DNA of 64,000 nucleotides, taken from positions 131,609-195,608 of the forward strand of contig JBEKIJ010000003.1 of the NCBI GenBank assembly GCA_050011815.1. Direction: 5' to 3'. Made by a program: the position numbers and the translations under genes. The notes beneath the pieces were generated by a model. That model did not search any database. It worked only from the letters and a program-made list of their open reading frames with translations, and was not told the origin of the DNA. Positions 49,656 to 57,373 of this stretch are shown here, piece after piece (the stretch's first letter is position 1; each line of letters begins with the position of its first letter). This stretch comes from Chersky-840 sp050011815. GTDB lineage: Bacteria; Actinomycetota; Acidimicrobiia; Acidimicrobiales; UBA8190.

Positions 49656-49684
49656 ATGGTTGCAAAACCAAGCGCCCAGGTCAA
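49656..49684 (-). promoter_or_regulatory. Putative promoter of leuA (TTGACC-N17-AACCAT)
   Basis: On the reverse strand TTGACC (49679-49684) and AACCAT (49656-49661) are 17 nt apart. Transcription would begin near 49649, only a few bases before the leader ATG at 49645. The divergent small membrane protein gene begins at 49732. Confidence 0.5.
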
Positions 49685-49731
49685 GGACACCCGGACACGA
49701 GCTCCGGCCGGGACGATCTACGCTCGAGGGC

Positions 49732-49944
49732 ATGAGAGCTGTGATTCGAGGGCTGGGCTGGTCGATCGTCGTGGCGGCGTTGGCGGCGGCCGGTGCCGCG
49801 GTGAGATCGGCCGCGCTCAGGAAGCGGAGCGCCCAGCCCGGCACAACGAGCCCCCGGCACGGCAGCTTCGACGCGTGGCCCACCGTGCCACCCGCCCCGG
49901 GTCGACTGGTGGCGAACGGCTCGCAGGTTCACACCGGCACCTGA
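49732..49944 (+). CDS. Small membrane protein of unknown function
   Basis: The 70-aa product has one N-terminal membrane helix (GLGWSIVVAALAAAGAAV), then a short basic stretch and a Pro-rich tail containing FDAWPTVPPAPGR. Similar short proteins with a WPxVPxAPG phrase occur in actinobacteria as far as I recall, but no function is known. It is divergent from the leuA leader. The start ATG follows CGAGGGC. Confidence 0.5.
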   Translation: MRAVIRGLGWSIVVAALAAAGAAVRSAALRKRSAQPGTTSPRHGSFDAWPTVPPAPGRLVANGSQVHTGT

Positions 49945-50093
49945 TCCCCCCCGAACCGGGGCAATGACCGGGCGGCGCGCCAAGGGGGCCTCCCGGGAAC
50001 TCGAACGACGGGCGCGTCGTCAAACATGCGCCGGACAAAGGAGCGCCGGCGTGGCGATCCCGAAGCTCCGGGTCATCGTTCGAGGAGGCCCCC

Positions 50094-51149
50094 GTGTTCA
50101 AAGCACCGAGAAAACTCGTCGTGGCTGTCGTTGCCCTGGTCGTTCTGGTGGGCGCCGGCACAGTCGGTCGCAGCCTCCTGACCCGGTCCACGGGTCCGTC
50201 CACCACTTCGAGGACGAATTCGACCACGAATCCGACAGCGAATTCGACGACGAATTCGAGCACCGGCTCGAGTGCGGAGGGACGCGCCACGTCGGGGGTC
50301 GCCGAGACCCACACCGCCGGGGAGGCGGCCCCGGTCCCGGCAGAAGCAGCCGCGTCCCCGGGACTGCCTCAGGGACTCTCGGGGACTGCCAGTAGCTCAG
50401 GGGGTGCTTCGACCGCCAGCGCGCTTCCTCGCCTGCCGATGGTCGCCATCGCACCGCAGATCGTGCGGACGGCCACCATCGACCTGCGGGTGGGCAAGAA
50501 CGCGCTGAGCTCCTCGTTGACCGACATCGCGACCTTGGCCGCCACCGACGGCGGATATGTCGAGAGCTCGTCGATGGCGGGGGGAACGGCCCGGACCTCC
50601 CCGTTGTCGGGCAGCATCGTGATCCGGGTTCTGGACTCGGACTTCAGCGACGCCATGGCCGCCCTGTCGGGGTACGGCAAGGTGACCGATCAGATGATCC
50701 ATGGCCAGGACGTCACGAATCAGGTCTCGAGCAACGCCGCCACGATCGAGATACTCCAGGACGAGGTGAACCTGCTGCAGGGGAAGCTCGCCCAGGCCAC
50801 AGACATCACCACGTTCCTCCAGATCCAGGATCAGTTGTTCCCCGTCGAGCAGCAGCTCCAGCAACTGGAGAATCAGCAGACGGTGCTCGAGAACTCAGCC
50901 GCCCTGGCCACCATCACCACCAACCTGTCGGCACCCGGGGCGCCCCTCGTGTCCGCACCTCCGCCTCGACCCACCGCCAATTCGGCGACGACGGCGTGGC
51001 GTTACCTCCGGCACAACTCGCTGGCCGTCCTGGACGGACTCGTCGTGGGCGGGGGGTGGGCTCTCCCGGGCTTGGCCCTCTTGGCCGTGATCGGGTTGGT
51101 GGGCACACGAATCGCCCGCCGACGCCGGCGGGCGATCAACCCCGCCTGA
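50094..51149 (+). CDS. DUF4349 membrane protein
   Basis: The 351-aa protein has an N-terminal membrane helix (KLVVAVVALVVLVGAGTVG), a Thr/Ser/Asn-rich extracytoplasmic linker with NSTTNPTANSTTNSS repeats, then the DUF4349 core: RTATIDLRVGKNALSSSLTDIATLAATDGGYVESSS, GSIVIRVLDSDFSDAMAALSGYGKVTDQMIHGQDVT, and a coiled coil (IEILQDEVNLLQGKLAQATDITTFLQIQDQLFPVEQQLQQLENQ). A C-terminal helix and an Arg-rich cytoplasmic end (RIARRRRRAI) close it. DUF4349 proteins are of unknown function; the shape suggests an envelope sensor or structural protein. GTG start with GAGGAGG upstream. It converges on the sigma/anti-sigma operon. Confidence 0.85.
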   Translation: MFKAPRKLVVAVVALVVLVGAGTVGRSLLTRSTGPSTTSRTNSTTNPTANSTTNSSTGSSAEGRATSGVAETHTAGEAAPVPAEAAASPGLPQGLSGTASSSGGASTASALPRLPMVAIAPQIVRTATIDLRVGKNALSSSLTDIATLAATDGGYVESSSMAGGTARTSPLSGSIVIRVLDSDFSDAMAALSGYGKVTDQMIHGQDVTNQVSSNAATIEILQDEVNLLQGKLAQATDITTFLQIQDQLFPVEQQLQQLENQQTVLENSAALATITTNLSAPGAPLVSAPPPRPTANSATTAWRYLRHNSLAVLDGLVVGGGWALPGLALLAVIGLVGTRIARRRRRAINPA

Positions 51150-51188
51150 GGCCGGGTCGCCTCCGGGCGGGCACGTCGGACAGAGATG

Positions 51189-52148
51189 TCAGAGCGAGGT
51201 CGTGGCGAGAGCCTTGCAGCCGTCACGGGCGACCACCACCGCCGACTGCACGGTGCCGGTCAGGGGCTCGAACACATAGACCAGCGCCGGGACCCCCTCG
51301 AATGTCGCCGTGGCGAGAAGCTCCACGGTCCCTCTGGATTCGGCCGGGCCCACGGCGAGTTTTGCCGAGGCCAGGCACTGCTCGAACCGGCTCGTCGTGG
51401 CCGGGCCGGCTCCCAACGTGTTCAACTCCGAGCTCCCCGACCCCGAGGGGGTCGGGGTGGCCGGCGAAGGGACCGGAGCGGTGGGCGACGATGCCGGAGC
51501 TGTAGGTGAAGGGGCCGGAGCGGGAGACGCGGCGCCGGGAATGGCTCCGGTCGCCGCCTGACCTGTCGGCGCGGCAGCGGAGGCGGCCGGGAGCAGACCG
51601 TCGACCCGGGAGCGCAGCGCGCCGATCGAGTCGAGCGTGCCCAGGTCCGAGATCGCCGAGGTGACGTGTTGCGGGAGCGGGGCTTTCCCACTCACCGGCG
51701 ACGGCGGGCTGACAGCGGCGCGCGCCGGGCCCGAAGCCTCTGATCCACCCGAGGTGCCGTGGCCCGAAAGCGCCACGGGGATCCCGATCGCCAGGGCCAG
51801 CACCAGAACCGCCGCCGCTGCTCCCACGAGGACAGCCGGGCGCCGGCGCGGGATCGGGATCGGGGCCGGTGCGTCGTGGACCTGGTCGGGTGCGTCGGCC
51901 CCGGCGCCATCCCCCGCCGCCCGCAGGACCGACGCGATCGAGGCGGCCCGCACCTCGGGGGCGAGGGGGGCCACGGGCGTCCGGACGACGTCACGCACGG
52001 TCTCGAGGGCGGCCAGACGTTGGCGACAGGGGGCACACGTGGTGAGGTGGTCGGCCGGCGAGGGCGCACCTCTCTCGTCGAGGTCGCTCGTGGAGACCCC
52101 GTCGAGATGTGACGACAACTGCTCGTCGGTCAGGTGCCGGTCGGTCAT
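51189..52148 (-). CDS. Membrane-bound zinc-finger anti-sigma factor
   Basis: The 319-aa protein has an N-terminal anti-sigma domain with HLTTCAPCRQRL (the His-x3-Cys-x2-Cys zinc motif), a membrane helix (AVLVGAAAAVLVLALAIGIPVAL) and an outside region with a Ser/Pro/Thr-rich spacer of PSPTAPASSPTAP type and a folded end (CLASAKLAVGPAES...VYVFEPLTGTVQSAVVVARDGC). It should bind and hold the ECF sigma factor encoded immediately upstream and release it on an envelope signal. The ATG at 52148 overlaps the sigma stop (ATGA), the usual arrangement for such pairs. Confidence 0.85.
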   Translation of the reverse strand: MTDRHLTDEQLSSHLDGVSTSDLDERGAPSPADHLTTCAPCRQRLAALETVRDVVRTPVAPLAPEVRAASIASVLRAAGDGAGADAPDQVHDAPAPIPIPRRRPAVLVGAAAAVLVLALAIGIPVALSGHGTSGGSEASGPARAAVSPPSPVSGKAPLPQHVTSAISDLGTLDSIGALRSRVDGLLPAASAAAPTGQAATGAIPGAASPAPAPSPTAPASSPTAPVPSPATPTPSGSGSSELNTLGAGPATTSRFEQCLASAKLAVGPAESRGTVELLATATFEGVPALVYVFEPLTGTVQSAVVVARDGCKALATTSL

Positions 52149-53011
52149 TGGGTGTGCTCTTCCTCGTGCGCTTGCGGGGCGACTCCGCCTGTTCGACCGC
52201 GCTCTTTCGTTTTGACGACCCGGGACCCCAGGTGGTTCCCGGTTTCGGGCCCTGCATCTTCCTCGGAGGCGGCGCCTCGCTCGGGCTCCTCGTTTCGCCA
52301 CGTCTCGGCCAGCGCGGAGCGGGCCCGGGCAATACGCGAGCGGACGGTCCCTACCGGAACACCCAGGATGTCGGCGATCTCGTCGTAAGGGAGATCGCAG
52401 ACGTCGCGCAGCACCACCGCGGTGCGAAACTCGACGGGCAGCACAGCAAGCGCGGCGTCGATGTCCACGCGAGCCGCCGCCACGTCAGCGGGGTCGGCAA
52501 CCCCCGGGGCACGGTCGACGTCTCTGAGGCCTTTGACCCCCCGGACCGATGGACCATCGCCACCAGCCGCCGCATCACCAGCCGCCGCATCACCAGCCGC
52601 TCCCGACGACACCTCATCGGGTCGGGTGGGGAGAACGAAGAGACCCGGCGCGCCGAAGGAGATCTCGTCGGCGACGTCGGCGACATCCGCGGCCAGGCCC
52701 GTCATGGGACGGCGACGGCGGCGGCGGATCTCGTCGATGCAGACGTTGGTGGCGATGCGGTAGATCCAGGTGCCGAAGGAGCTACGCCCGTCGAACCGGC
52801 TCAGGGCGCGGATGGCGGCGAGGAGGGCGTCCTGGGTGGCGTCGAGGGCATCGGCGTCATTGCCGAGCATGCGGCGGCACAGCGCGTGGACGCGGTCGTA
52901 GTGCGCGGTGACCAGGGCCTCGAGAGCGTTGCGGTCTCCCCCCCGAGCCGCTGCGAGAACCCCCTCCCCGTCGCCGTCCCGGACAGAGTCGAGGTGGTTG
53001 TCGATGCACAA
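52145..53011 (-). CDS. ECF RNA polymerase sigma factor
   Basis: The 288-aa sigma factor has region 2 (LEALVTAHYDRVHALCRRMLGNDADALDATQDALLAAIRALSRFDGRSSFGTWIYRIATNVCIDEIRRRRRR) and region 4 (ALAVLPVEFRTAVVLRDVCDLPYDEIADILGVPVGTVRSRIARARSALAETW). Between them is a linker of about 80 residues, several times the usual length, with AAGDAAAGDAAAGG repeats. A tail of about 50 polar residues follows region 4. TTG at 53011 is the most upstream start of the frame; no good ribosome binding site is visible, so the N terminus is uncertain. It directs transcription of an unknown envelope or stress regulon under control of the coupled anti-sigma factor. Confidence 0.88.
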   Translation of the reverse strand: MCIDNHLDSVRDGDGEGVLAAARGGDRNALEALVTAHYDRVHALCRRMLGNDADALDATQDALLAAIRALSRFDGRSSFGTWIYRIATNVCIDEIRRRRRRPMTGLAADVADVADEISFGAPGLFVLPTRPDEVSSGAAGDAAAGDAAAGGDGPSVRGVKGLRDVDRAPGVADPADVAAARVDIDAALAVLPVEFRTAVVLRDVCDLPYDEIADILGVPVGTVRSRIARARSALAETWRNEEPERGAASEEDAGPETGNHLGSRVVKTKERGRTGGVAPQAHEEEHTQ

Positions 53012-53073
53012 AGGCTAACGCACCGACCTCAGGAAACTCCGCTGAATCCCCGATCCGGCCTCATGCGCTGATT

Positions 53074-53131
53074 CCCCGATCGAGCCCTCAGACCCAGGTG
53101 ATCCCCGATCGAGCCCTCAGACGCAGGTGAT
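53074..53131. repeat. Tandem 29-nt duplication at the 3' end of serA
   Basis: Two copies of a 29-nt unit beginning CCCCGATCGAGCCCTCAGAC differ at one base. The inner copy includes the last codons of serA; the outer one repeats them outside the gene. A shorter, diverged copy precedes at about 53047. Confidence 0.85.
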
Positions 53132-54685
53132 CCGGTGAATGTCGAGAATGCCTTCGGTGGCCCGCAGCGTGGCGAAGGCGTCGTCGGGGATGGCGTGGTC
53201 GGTGGAGAGGACCATGAGGGCGGTGCCCTCGGTGCGGGAGGGGTCGACGTCCATCGAGGAGATCGACACATTGGCATCGCCGAGGACCACGCCGACCACC
53301 CCGATCATCCCGGGCCTGTCGTCGTTGCGGACGATGAGCATGTGCTCGGCCGGGGGGACGTCGACGGTGTGGTCGTCCACCAGCACGATGCGCGATTCGG
53401 AACGGGGCCCGGACAAGGTGCCGGCCATCGAGTGGTCGGGGGAACGAAGGGTGATGAGGTTGACGTAATCGCGCGCCGTGGCTGTGGACGCTTCGCGCAC
53501 CTCGAGGCCGCGCTCTTGGGCCAACTGGGGGGCGTTGACGTAGGAGACCGGCTCCTCGGTCCCCGCCGAGAAGATGCCCTTGAGCACGGCCAGGGTGAGG
53601 ATCGAGGTGTTGGTGCCGGCCAGGCCGCCCTGGTACTCCACCTCGAGGCGCTCGGGAAGCCCGTCGTTGAGACAGGCGAAGCACCGGCCGAGCTGCTCGG
53701 CCAGACCGAGGAAGGGGCGGACGGTCTCCGACACCTCGCTGGCGGCGACGTTGACGGCGAAGGGCACGAAGTCACCGGCCAGCGCCAGGTTCACCTGTTC
53801 GGCGATGGTGACGCCCGCCTTGTCCTGGGCCTCGGCGGTCGAGGCGCCCAGATGGGGGGTGGCGACCACGGTGGAGAAGGCGAAGATCGGGGAATCGGTG
53901 CAGGGCTCGGTGGCAAAGACGTCGAAGGCGGCTCCGCCCACGCGCCCCGTGGCCAGGGCGTCGGCCAGCGCCTGCTCGTCGACGATCCCACCGCGCGCCG
54001 CGTTGACGATGCGGATGCCGGGCTTGGCCTTGGCCAGGAGCTCCGCACCGATCAGTCCCGCCGTCTCCGCCGTCTTGGGGAGATGGATGGTGAGGAAGTC
54101 GGACTCGGCCACGAGGTCGTCGAGAGACAGCAGTTCGACGCCCATGTGGCGGGCCCGGTCCGGCGAGACGTAGGGGTCATAGGCGCAGAGGCGCATGCCG
54201 AAGGCGAGGGCCCGTTGGGCCACGAGCGCGCCGATCCGTCCCAACCCGACGACGCCGAGGGTCTTGCCGTGGAGCTCGACGCCCTCCCACTTGGAGCGCT
54301 CCCACTTCCCCGCCATGAGGGCGGCGTGGGCCTGAGGGACGTTGCGCGCTTGGGCCAGCAGCAGGGCCATGGCATGTTCGGCCGCCGAGAGCACGTTGGA
54401 CTCGGGGGCGTTGACCACCATCACCCCGCGGCGCGTGGCCGCCTCGACGTCGACGTTGTCGAGCCCGATCCCGGCCCGGCCCACCACCACCAGGTCGGTG
54501 CCGGCCTCGAGGACCTCCGCGGTGACCTGGGTGGCCGAGCGGACGATCAGGGCGTGGGCGCCCACGATGGCACCGAGCAGCGACTGGGGATCGAGGTCGA
54601 GCTGGACATCGGCTTGGTGGCCGGCATCGGCCAGTGTCTTGAGCCCGCGCTCGGCGAGCTTCTCTGTGATGAGTACCCGTGCCAT
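53117..54685 (-). CDS. serA: D-3-phosphoglycerate dehydrogenase
   Basis: The 522-aa long-form SerA starts MARVLITEKLAERGLKTLADAGH. GKTLGVVGLGRIGALVAQRALAFGM binds NAD, VNAARGGIVDEQALADAL has the catalytic Arg, PCTDSPIFAFSTVVATPHLGAST the catalytic His, then comes an intervening (ASB) domain and a C-terminal ACT domain (HMLIVRNDDRPGMIGVVGVVLGDANVSISSMDVD) for serine inhibition. It makes 3-phosphohydroxypyruvate, which SerC (56149) then transaminates. The ATG at 54685 is preceded, about 50 nt away, by a 16-nt repeat array. Confidence 0.95.
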   Translation of the reverse strand: MARVLITEKLAERGLKTLADAGHQADVQLDLDPQSLLGAIVGAHALIVRSATQVTAEVLEAGTDLVVVGRAGIGLDNVDVEAATRRGVMVVNAPESNVLSAAEHAMALLLAQARNVPQAHAALMAGKWERSKWEGVELHGKTLGVVGLGRIGALVAQRALAFGMRLCAYDPYVSPDRARHMGVELLSLDDLVAESDFLTIHLPKTAETAGLIGAELLAKAKPGIRIVNAARGGIVDEQALADALATGRVGGAAFDVFATEPCTDSPIFAFSTVVATPHLGASTAEAQDKAGVTIAEQVNLALAGDFVPFAVNVAASEVSETVRPFLGLAEQLGRCFACLNDGLPERLEVEYQGGLAGTNTSILTLAVLKGIFSAGTEEPVSYVNAPQLAQERGLEVREASTATARDYVNLITLRSPDHSMAGTLSGPRSESRIVLVDDHTVDVPPAEHMLIVRNDDRPGMIGVVGVVLGDANVSISSMDVDPSRTEGTALMVLSTDHAIPDDAFATLRATEGILDIHRITCV

Positions 54686-54737
54686 ATGGCTCGTCGGCTT
54701 CCTCGCTCGGCGTGACAACTACGGAAACTACGGACAG

Positions 54738-54785
54738 ACAAACTTCGGAACTAACAAACTTCGGAACTAACAAACTTCGGAACCA
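54738..54785. repeat. Three tandem 16-nt repeats (ACAAACTTCGGAACTA)
   Basis: Two perfect copies and one with two changes, immediately upstream of serA and much more AT-rich than the surroundings. They lie where the serA promoter should be. Confidence 0.9.
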
Positions 54786-54872
54786 GTGGAGCGCACACAC
54801 TAGGGACCTCATCGGAACAAATCGGGCGGAACTGTTGGGAATTGGCCCGGTCCACGGCGAAGGACCGGGGGA

Positions 54873-56129
54873 CTACGCGGCGGTGGCGAAGAGCTTGCCC
54901 AGGCGGGTGACACCCTCGACGATGGCGTCGTCGCCCAGGGCGTAGGAGAGGCGGAGGTAGCCCTCGGCGCCGAAGGCCTCACCGGGGACCACGGCCACCA
55001 GCGCTTCGTCGATGGCCACGGCGGCGACGTCGGCCGAGGACTCGACGAGACGCCCCGCCAGGCGGCGGCCGAGGAGTCCCCGGACCGAGGGGAAGGCGTA
55101 GAAGGCGCCCTCGGGCTCGACGCAGGTGACCCCGTGACAGTCGTTCAGCATGCGGTGGATGACCCGACGGCGACGGTCGAAGGCGGCGCGCATCTCCGAC
55201 ACGGCGTCGAGGTCGCCCACCAGGGCCGCCAGGGCGGCGCGCTGGGAGACGTTGGAGACGTTCGAGGTGGCGTGGGACTGGAGGTTGGAGGCGGCCTCGA
55301 CCACGTCGGGGGGGCCGATGAGCCAGCCCACCCGCCAGCCGGTCATGGCGTAGGTCTTGGCCACCCCGTTGATCACGATGCAGCGGTCCGCGAGCTCGGG
55401 CACGGCCACCGGCAGGGAGGAGAAGACCCGGCCGCCGTAGACGAGGTGCTCGTAGATCTCGTCGGTGACGACCCAGAGACCACGGTCGGCGGCCCAGCGG
55501 CCGATCTCGAGGACCTCGGCCGGGGTGGAGACCGCACCGGTGGGGTTGTTGGGCGAGACGAAGAGGAGGACCTTGGTGGCCGGGGTCACCGCCGCCTCGA
55601 GGGCGTCGACGGTCAGGTGGAAGCCGGTGGACTCGTCGGTGGGGACGGCCACCGGGACGCCCCCGGCCAGGGCGATGACCTCGGGGTAGGTCGTCCAGTA
55701 GGGGGCGGGCACGAGGACCTCGTCGCCGGGGTCGAGGAGGGTGGCGAAGGCCTCGTAGACCGCCTGCTTGGCCCCGTTGGTGACGAGCACCTGGGAGGCG
55801 GTGACCGGGTAGCCCGAGTCGCGCCCGGTCTTGGCCGCGATGGCGTCGCGCAGGGGGGCGATGCCGACGGTGGGGGTGTAGTGGTGGTTGACCGGATCGT
55901 GACAGGCCGCCGCGGCCGCCTCGACGATGTGGGGGGGCGTGGGGAAGTCCGGCTCCCCCGCCCCGAAGCCGATGACGTCGGCCCCGCCGGCGCGCAGCTG
56001 CTTGGCCTTGGCGTCGACGGCCAGGGTGGCCGAGGGGGAGACCGCCGCCACCAGGGCGGAGATACGCGACCGGGTGCCGGTGGAGGGACGGGGCGCGGTC
56101 GTGGGGCCGGTTTCTCGGGGGGTCGCCAT
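54873..56129 (-). CDS. aspC: Aspartate/aromatic aminotransferase (class I, fold type I)
   Basis: The 418-aa protein starts MATPRETGPTT. RISALVAAVSPSATLAVDAKAKQLRAGGADVIGFGAGEPDFPTP is the substrate-arm segment of class I-gamma enzymes, SPNNPTGAVSTPAEV and VVTDEIYEHLVY flank the cofactor, and INGVAKTYAMTGWRVGWLIG carries the PLP Lys. RLSYALGDDAIVEGVTRLGKLF ends it. It interconverts aspartate and oxaloacetate; thermophilic and actinobacterial relatives also accept prephenate. The ATG at 56129 faces serC with a spacer of 19 nt or none, so the two aminotransferase genes share a compact promoter region. Confidence 0.9.
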   Translation of the reverse strand: MATPRETGPTTAPRPSTGTRSRISALVAAVSPSATLAVDAKAKQLRAGGADVIGFGAGEPDFPTPPHIVEAAAAACHDPVNHHYTPTVGIAPLRDAIAAKTGRDSGYPVTASQVLVTNGAKQAVYEAFATLLDPGDEVLVPAPYWTTYPEVIALAGGVPVAVPTDESTGFHLTVDALEAAVTPATKVLLFVSPNNPTGAVSTPAEVLEIGRWAADRGLWVVTDEIYEHLVYGGRVFSSLPVAVPELADRCIVINGVAKTYAMTGWRVGWLIGPPDVVEAASNLQSHATSNVSNVSQRAALAALVGDLDAVSEMRAAFDRRRRVIHRMLNDCHGVTCVEPEGAFYAFPSVRGLLGRRLAGRLVESSADVAAVAIDEALVAVVPGEAFGAEGYLRLSYALGDDAIVEGVTRLGKLFATAA

Positions 56130-56148
56130 GGCTGTAATGCTTGCACAC

Positions 56149-57306
56149 GTGACGAACGCCTCCTCCACGCCCACCGGCACGCCCGACATCGTGATCCCCG
56201 ATTCGCTGAAGCCGTCCGACGGACGGTTCGGGAGCGGGCCGTCGAAGGTGCGGCCCGAACAGGTGGCCGGCCTGGTGGCGACGGGGTCGGCCTATCTCGG
56301 GACCAGTCACCGCCAGGCGCCGGTGAAGTCGGTGGTGGGTCGGTTGCGGGCCGGGCTGGGGGAGTTGTTCTCCCTCCCCGAGGGGTACGAGGTGGTGCTC
56401 GGCAACGGGGGGACCACGTGCTTCTGGGACATCGCCACGTTCTGCCTCATCGAGCGGCGGAGCCAGCACCTGAGCTTCGGTGAGTTCTCGTCCAAGTTCG
56501 CGGCCGCGGCGAAGGCCGCGCCGCATCTCGAGGACCCCGACGTCATCGAGAGCCCGCCCGGGACCCATCCCGAGGCCGCGGCGCGCGACGACGTCGACCT
56601 CTACGCCCTCACCCACAACGAGACTTCGACCGGGGTGGCCATGGAGATCCGCCGGCCGGTCGGCGCCGCGACGACGGGACAGCTCGTGGCCGTGGACGGG
56701 ACCTCGGCGGCGGGGGGCCTGCGGGTGGACCCGAGGGAGTTCGACGCCTACTACTTCGCCCCCCAGAAGTGCTTCGCCTCCGACGGGGGGTTGTGGGTGG
56801 CGTTGCTGTCGCCCGGTGCGCTCGACCGGGTGCAGACGATCAACGACGGCGGGCGGTGGGTCCCGGCCTTCCTCGACCTCGCCATCGCCATCGACAACTC
56901 GACCAAGGACCAGACCTACAACACCCCGGCACTGGCGACGCTGCTCATGTTCACCGAGCAGGTCGAGTGGATGCTGGCGGGGGGCGGCCTCGAGTGGGCG
57001 GCGGGGCGGTGCGACCGGTCGGCGGAGATCCTCTACACCTGGGCCGAGCAGTCGGACTTCGCCATGCCCTTCGTGGGGAAGCCCTCGGAGCGGAGCCACG
57101 TGGTGGGAACCGTCGACCTGGTCGAGAGCGTCGACGCCCAGGCCGTGGCCCGGGTGCTGCGGGCCAACGGCATCGTCGACACCGAGCCCTACCGCAAGCT
57201 GGGCCGGAACCAGCTCCGCATCGCCATGTTCCCGGCCATCGATCCCGAGGACGTCGCCGCGCTGTGCGCATGCATCAACCACGTGGTGGGGGCCCTCGCG
57301 TCCTGA
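56149..57306 (+). CDS. serC: Phosphoserine aminotransferase (mycobacterial type)
   Basis: The 385-aa protein has DIVIPDSLKPSDGRFGSGPSKVRPEQVAGLVATG at the start. VLGNGGTTCFWDIATFCLIERRSQHLSFGEFSSKF and LTHNETSTGVAMEIRRP are substrate-site regions, LVAVDGTSAAGGLRVDPREFDAYYFAPQKCFASDGGLW contains the PLP Lys (APQK), and the end matches the actinobacterial SerC group. It converts 3-phosphohydroxypyruvate from SerA to phosphoserine. GTG at 56149 is chosen; ATG at 56128 is also in frame and would overlap the aspC start codon in CCATGG. Confidence 0.93.
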   Translation: MTNASSTPTGTPDIVIPDSLKPSDGRFGSGPSKVRPEQVAGLVATGSAYLGTSHRQAPVKSVVGRLRAGLGELFSLPEGYEVVLGNGGTTCFWDIATFCLIERRSQHLSFGEFSSKFAAAAKAAPHLEDPDVIESPPGTHPEAAARDDVDLYALTHNETSTGVAMEIRRPVGAATTGQLVAVDGTSAAGGLRVDPREFDAYYFAPQKCFASDGGLWVALLSPGALDRVQTINDGGRWVPAFLDLAIAIDNSTKDQTYNTPALATLLMFTEQVEWMLAGGGLEWAAGRCDRSAEILYTWAEQSDFAMPFVGKPSERSHVVGTVDLVESVDAQAVARVLRANGIVDTEPYRKLGRNQLRIAMFPAIDPEDVAALCACINHVVGALAS

Positions 57307-57373
57307 CCCCCGGTCGCCGATGGGACGGGCACGCCGTGTGGTCCTTGAGACAACACCCGTTGGAGCGGTGCAG

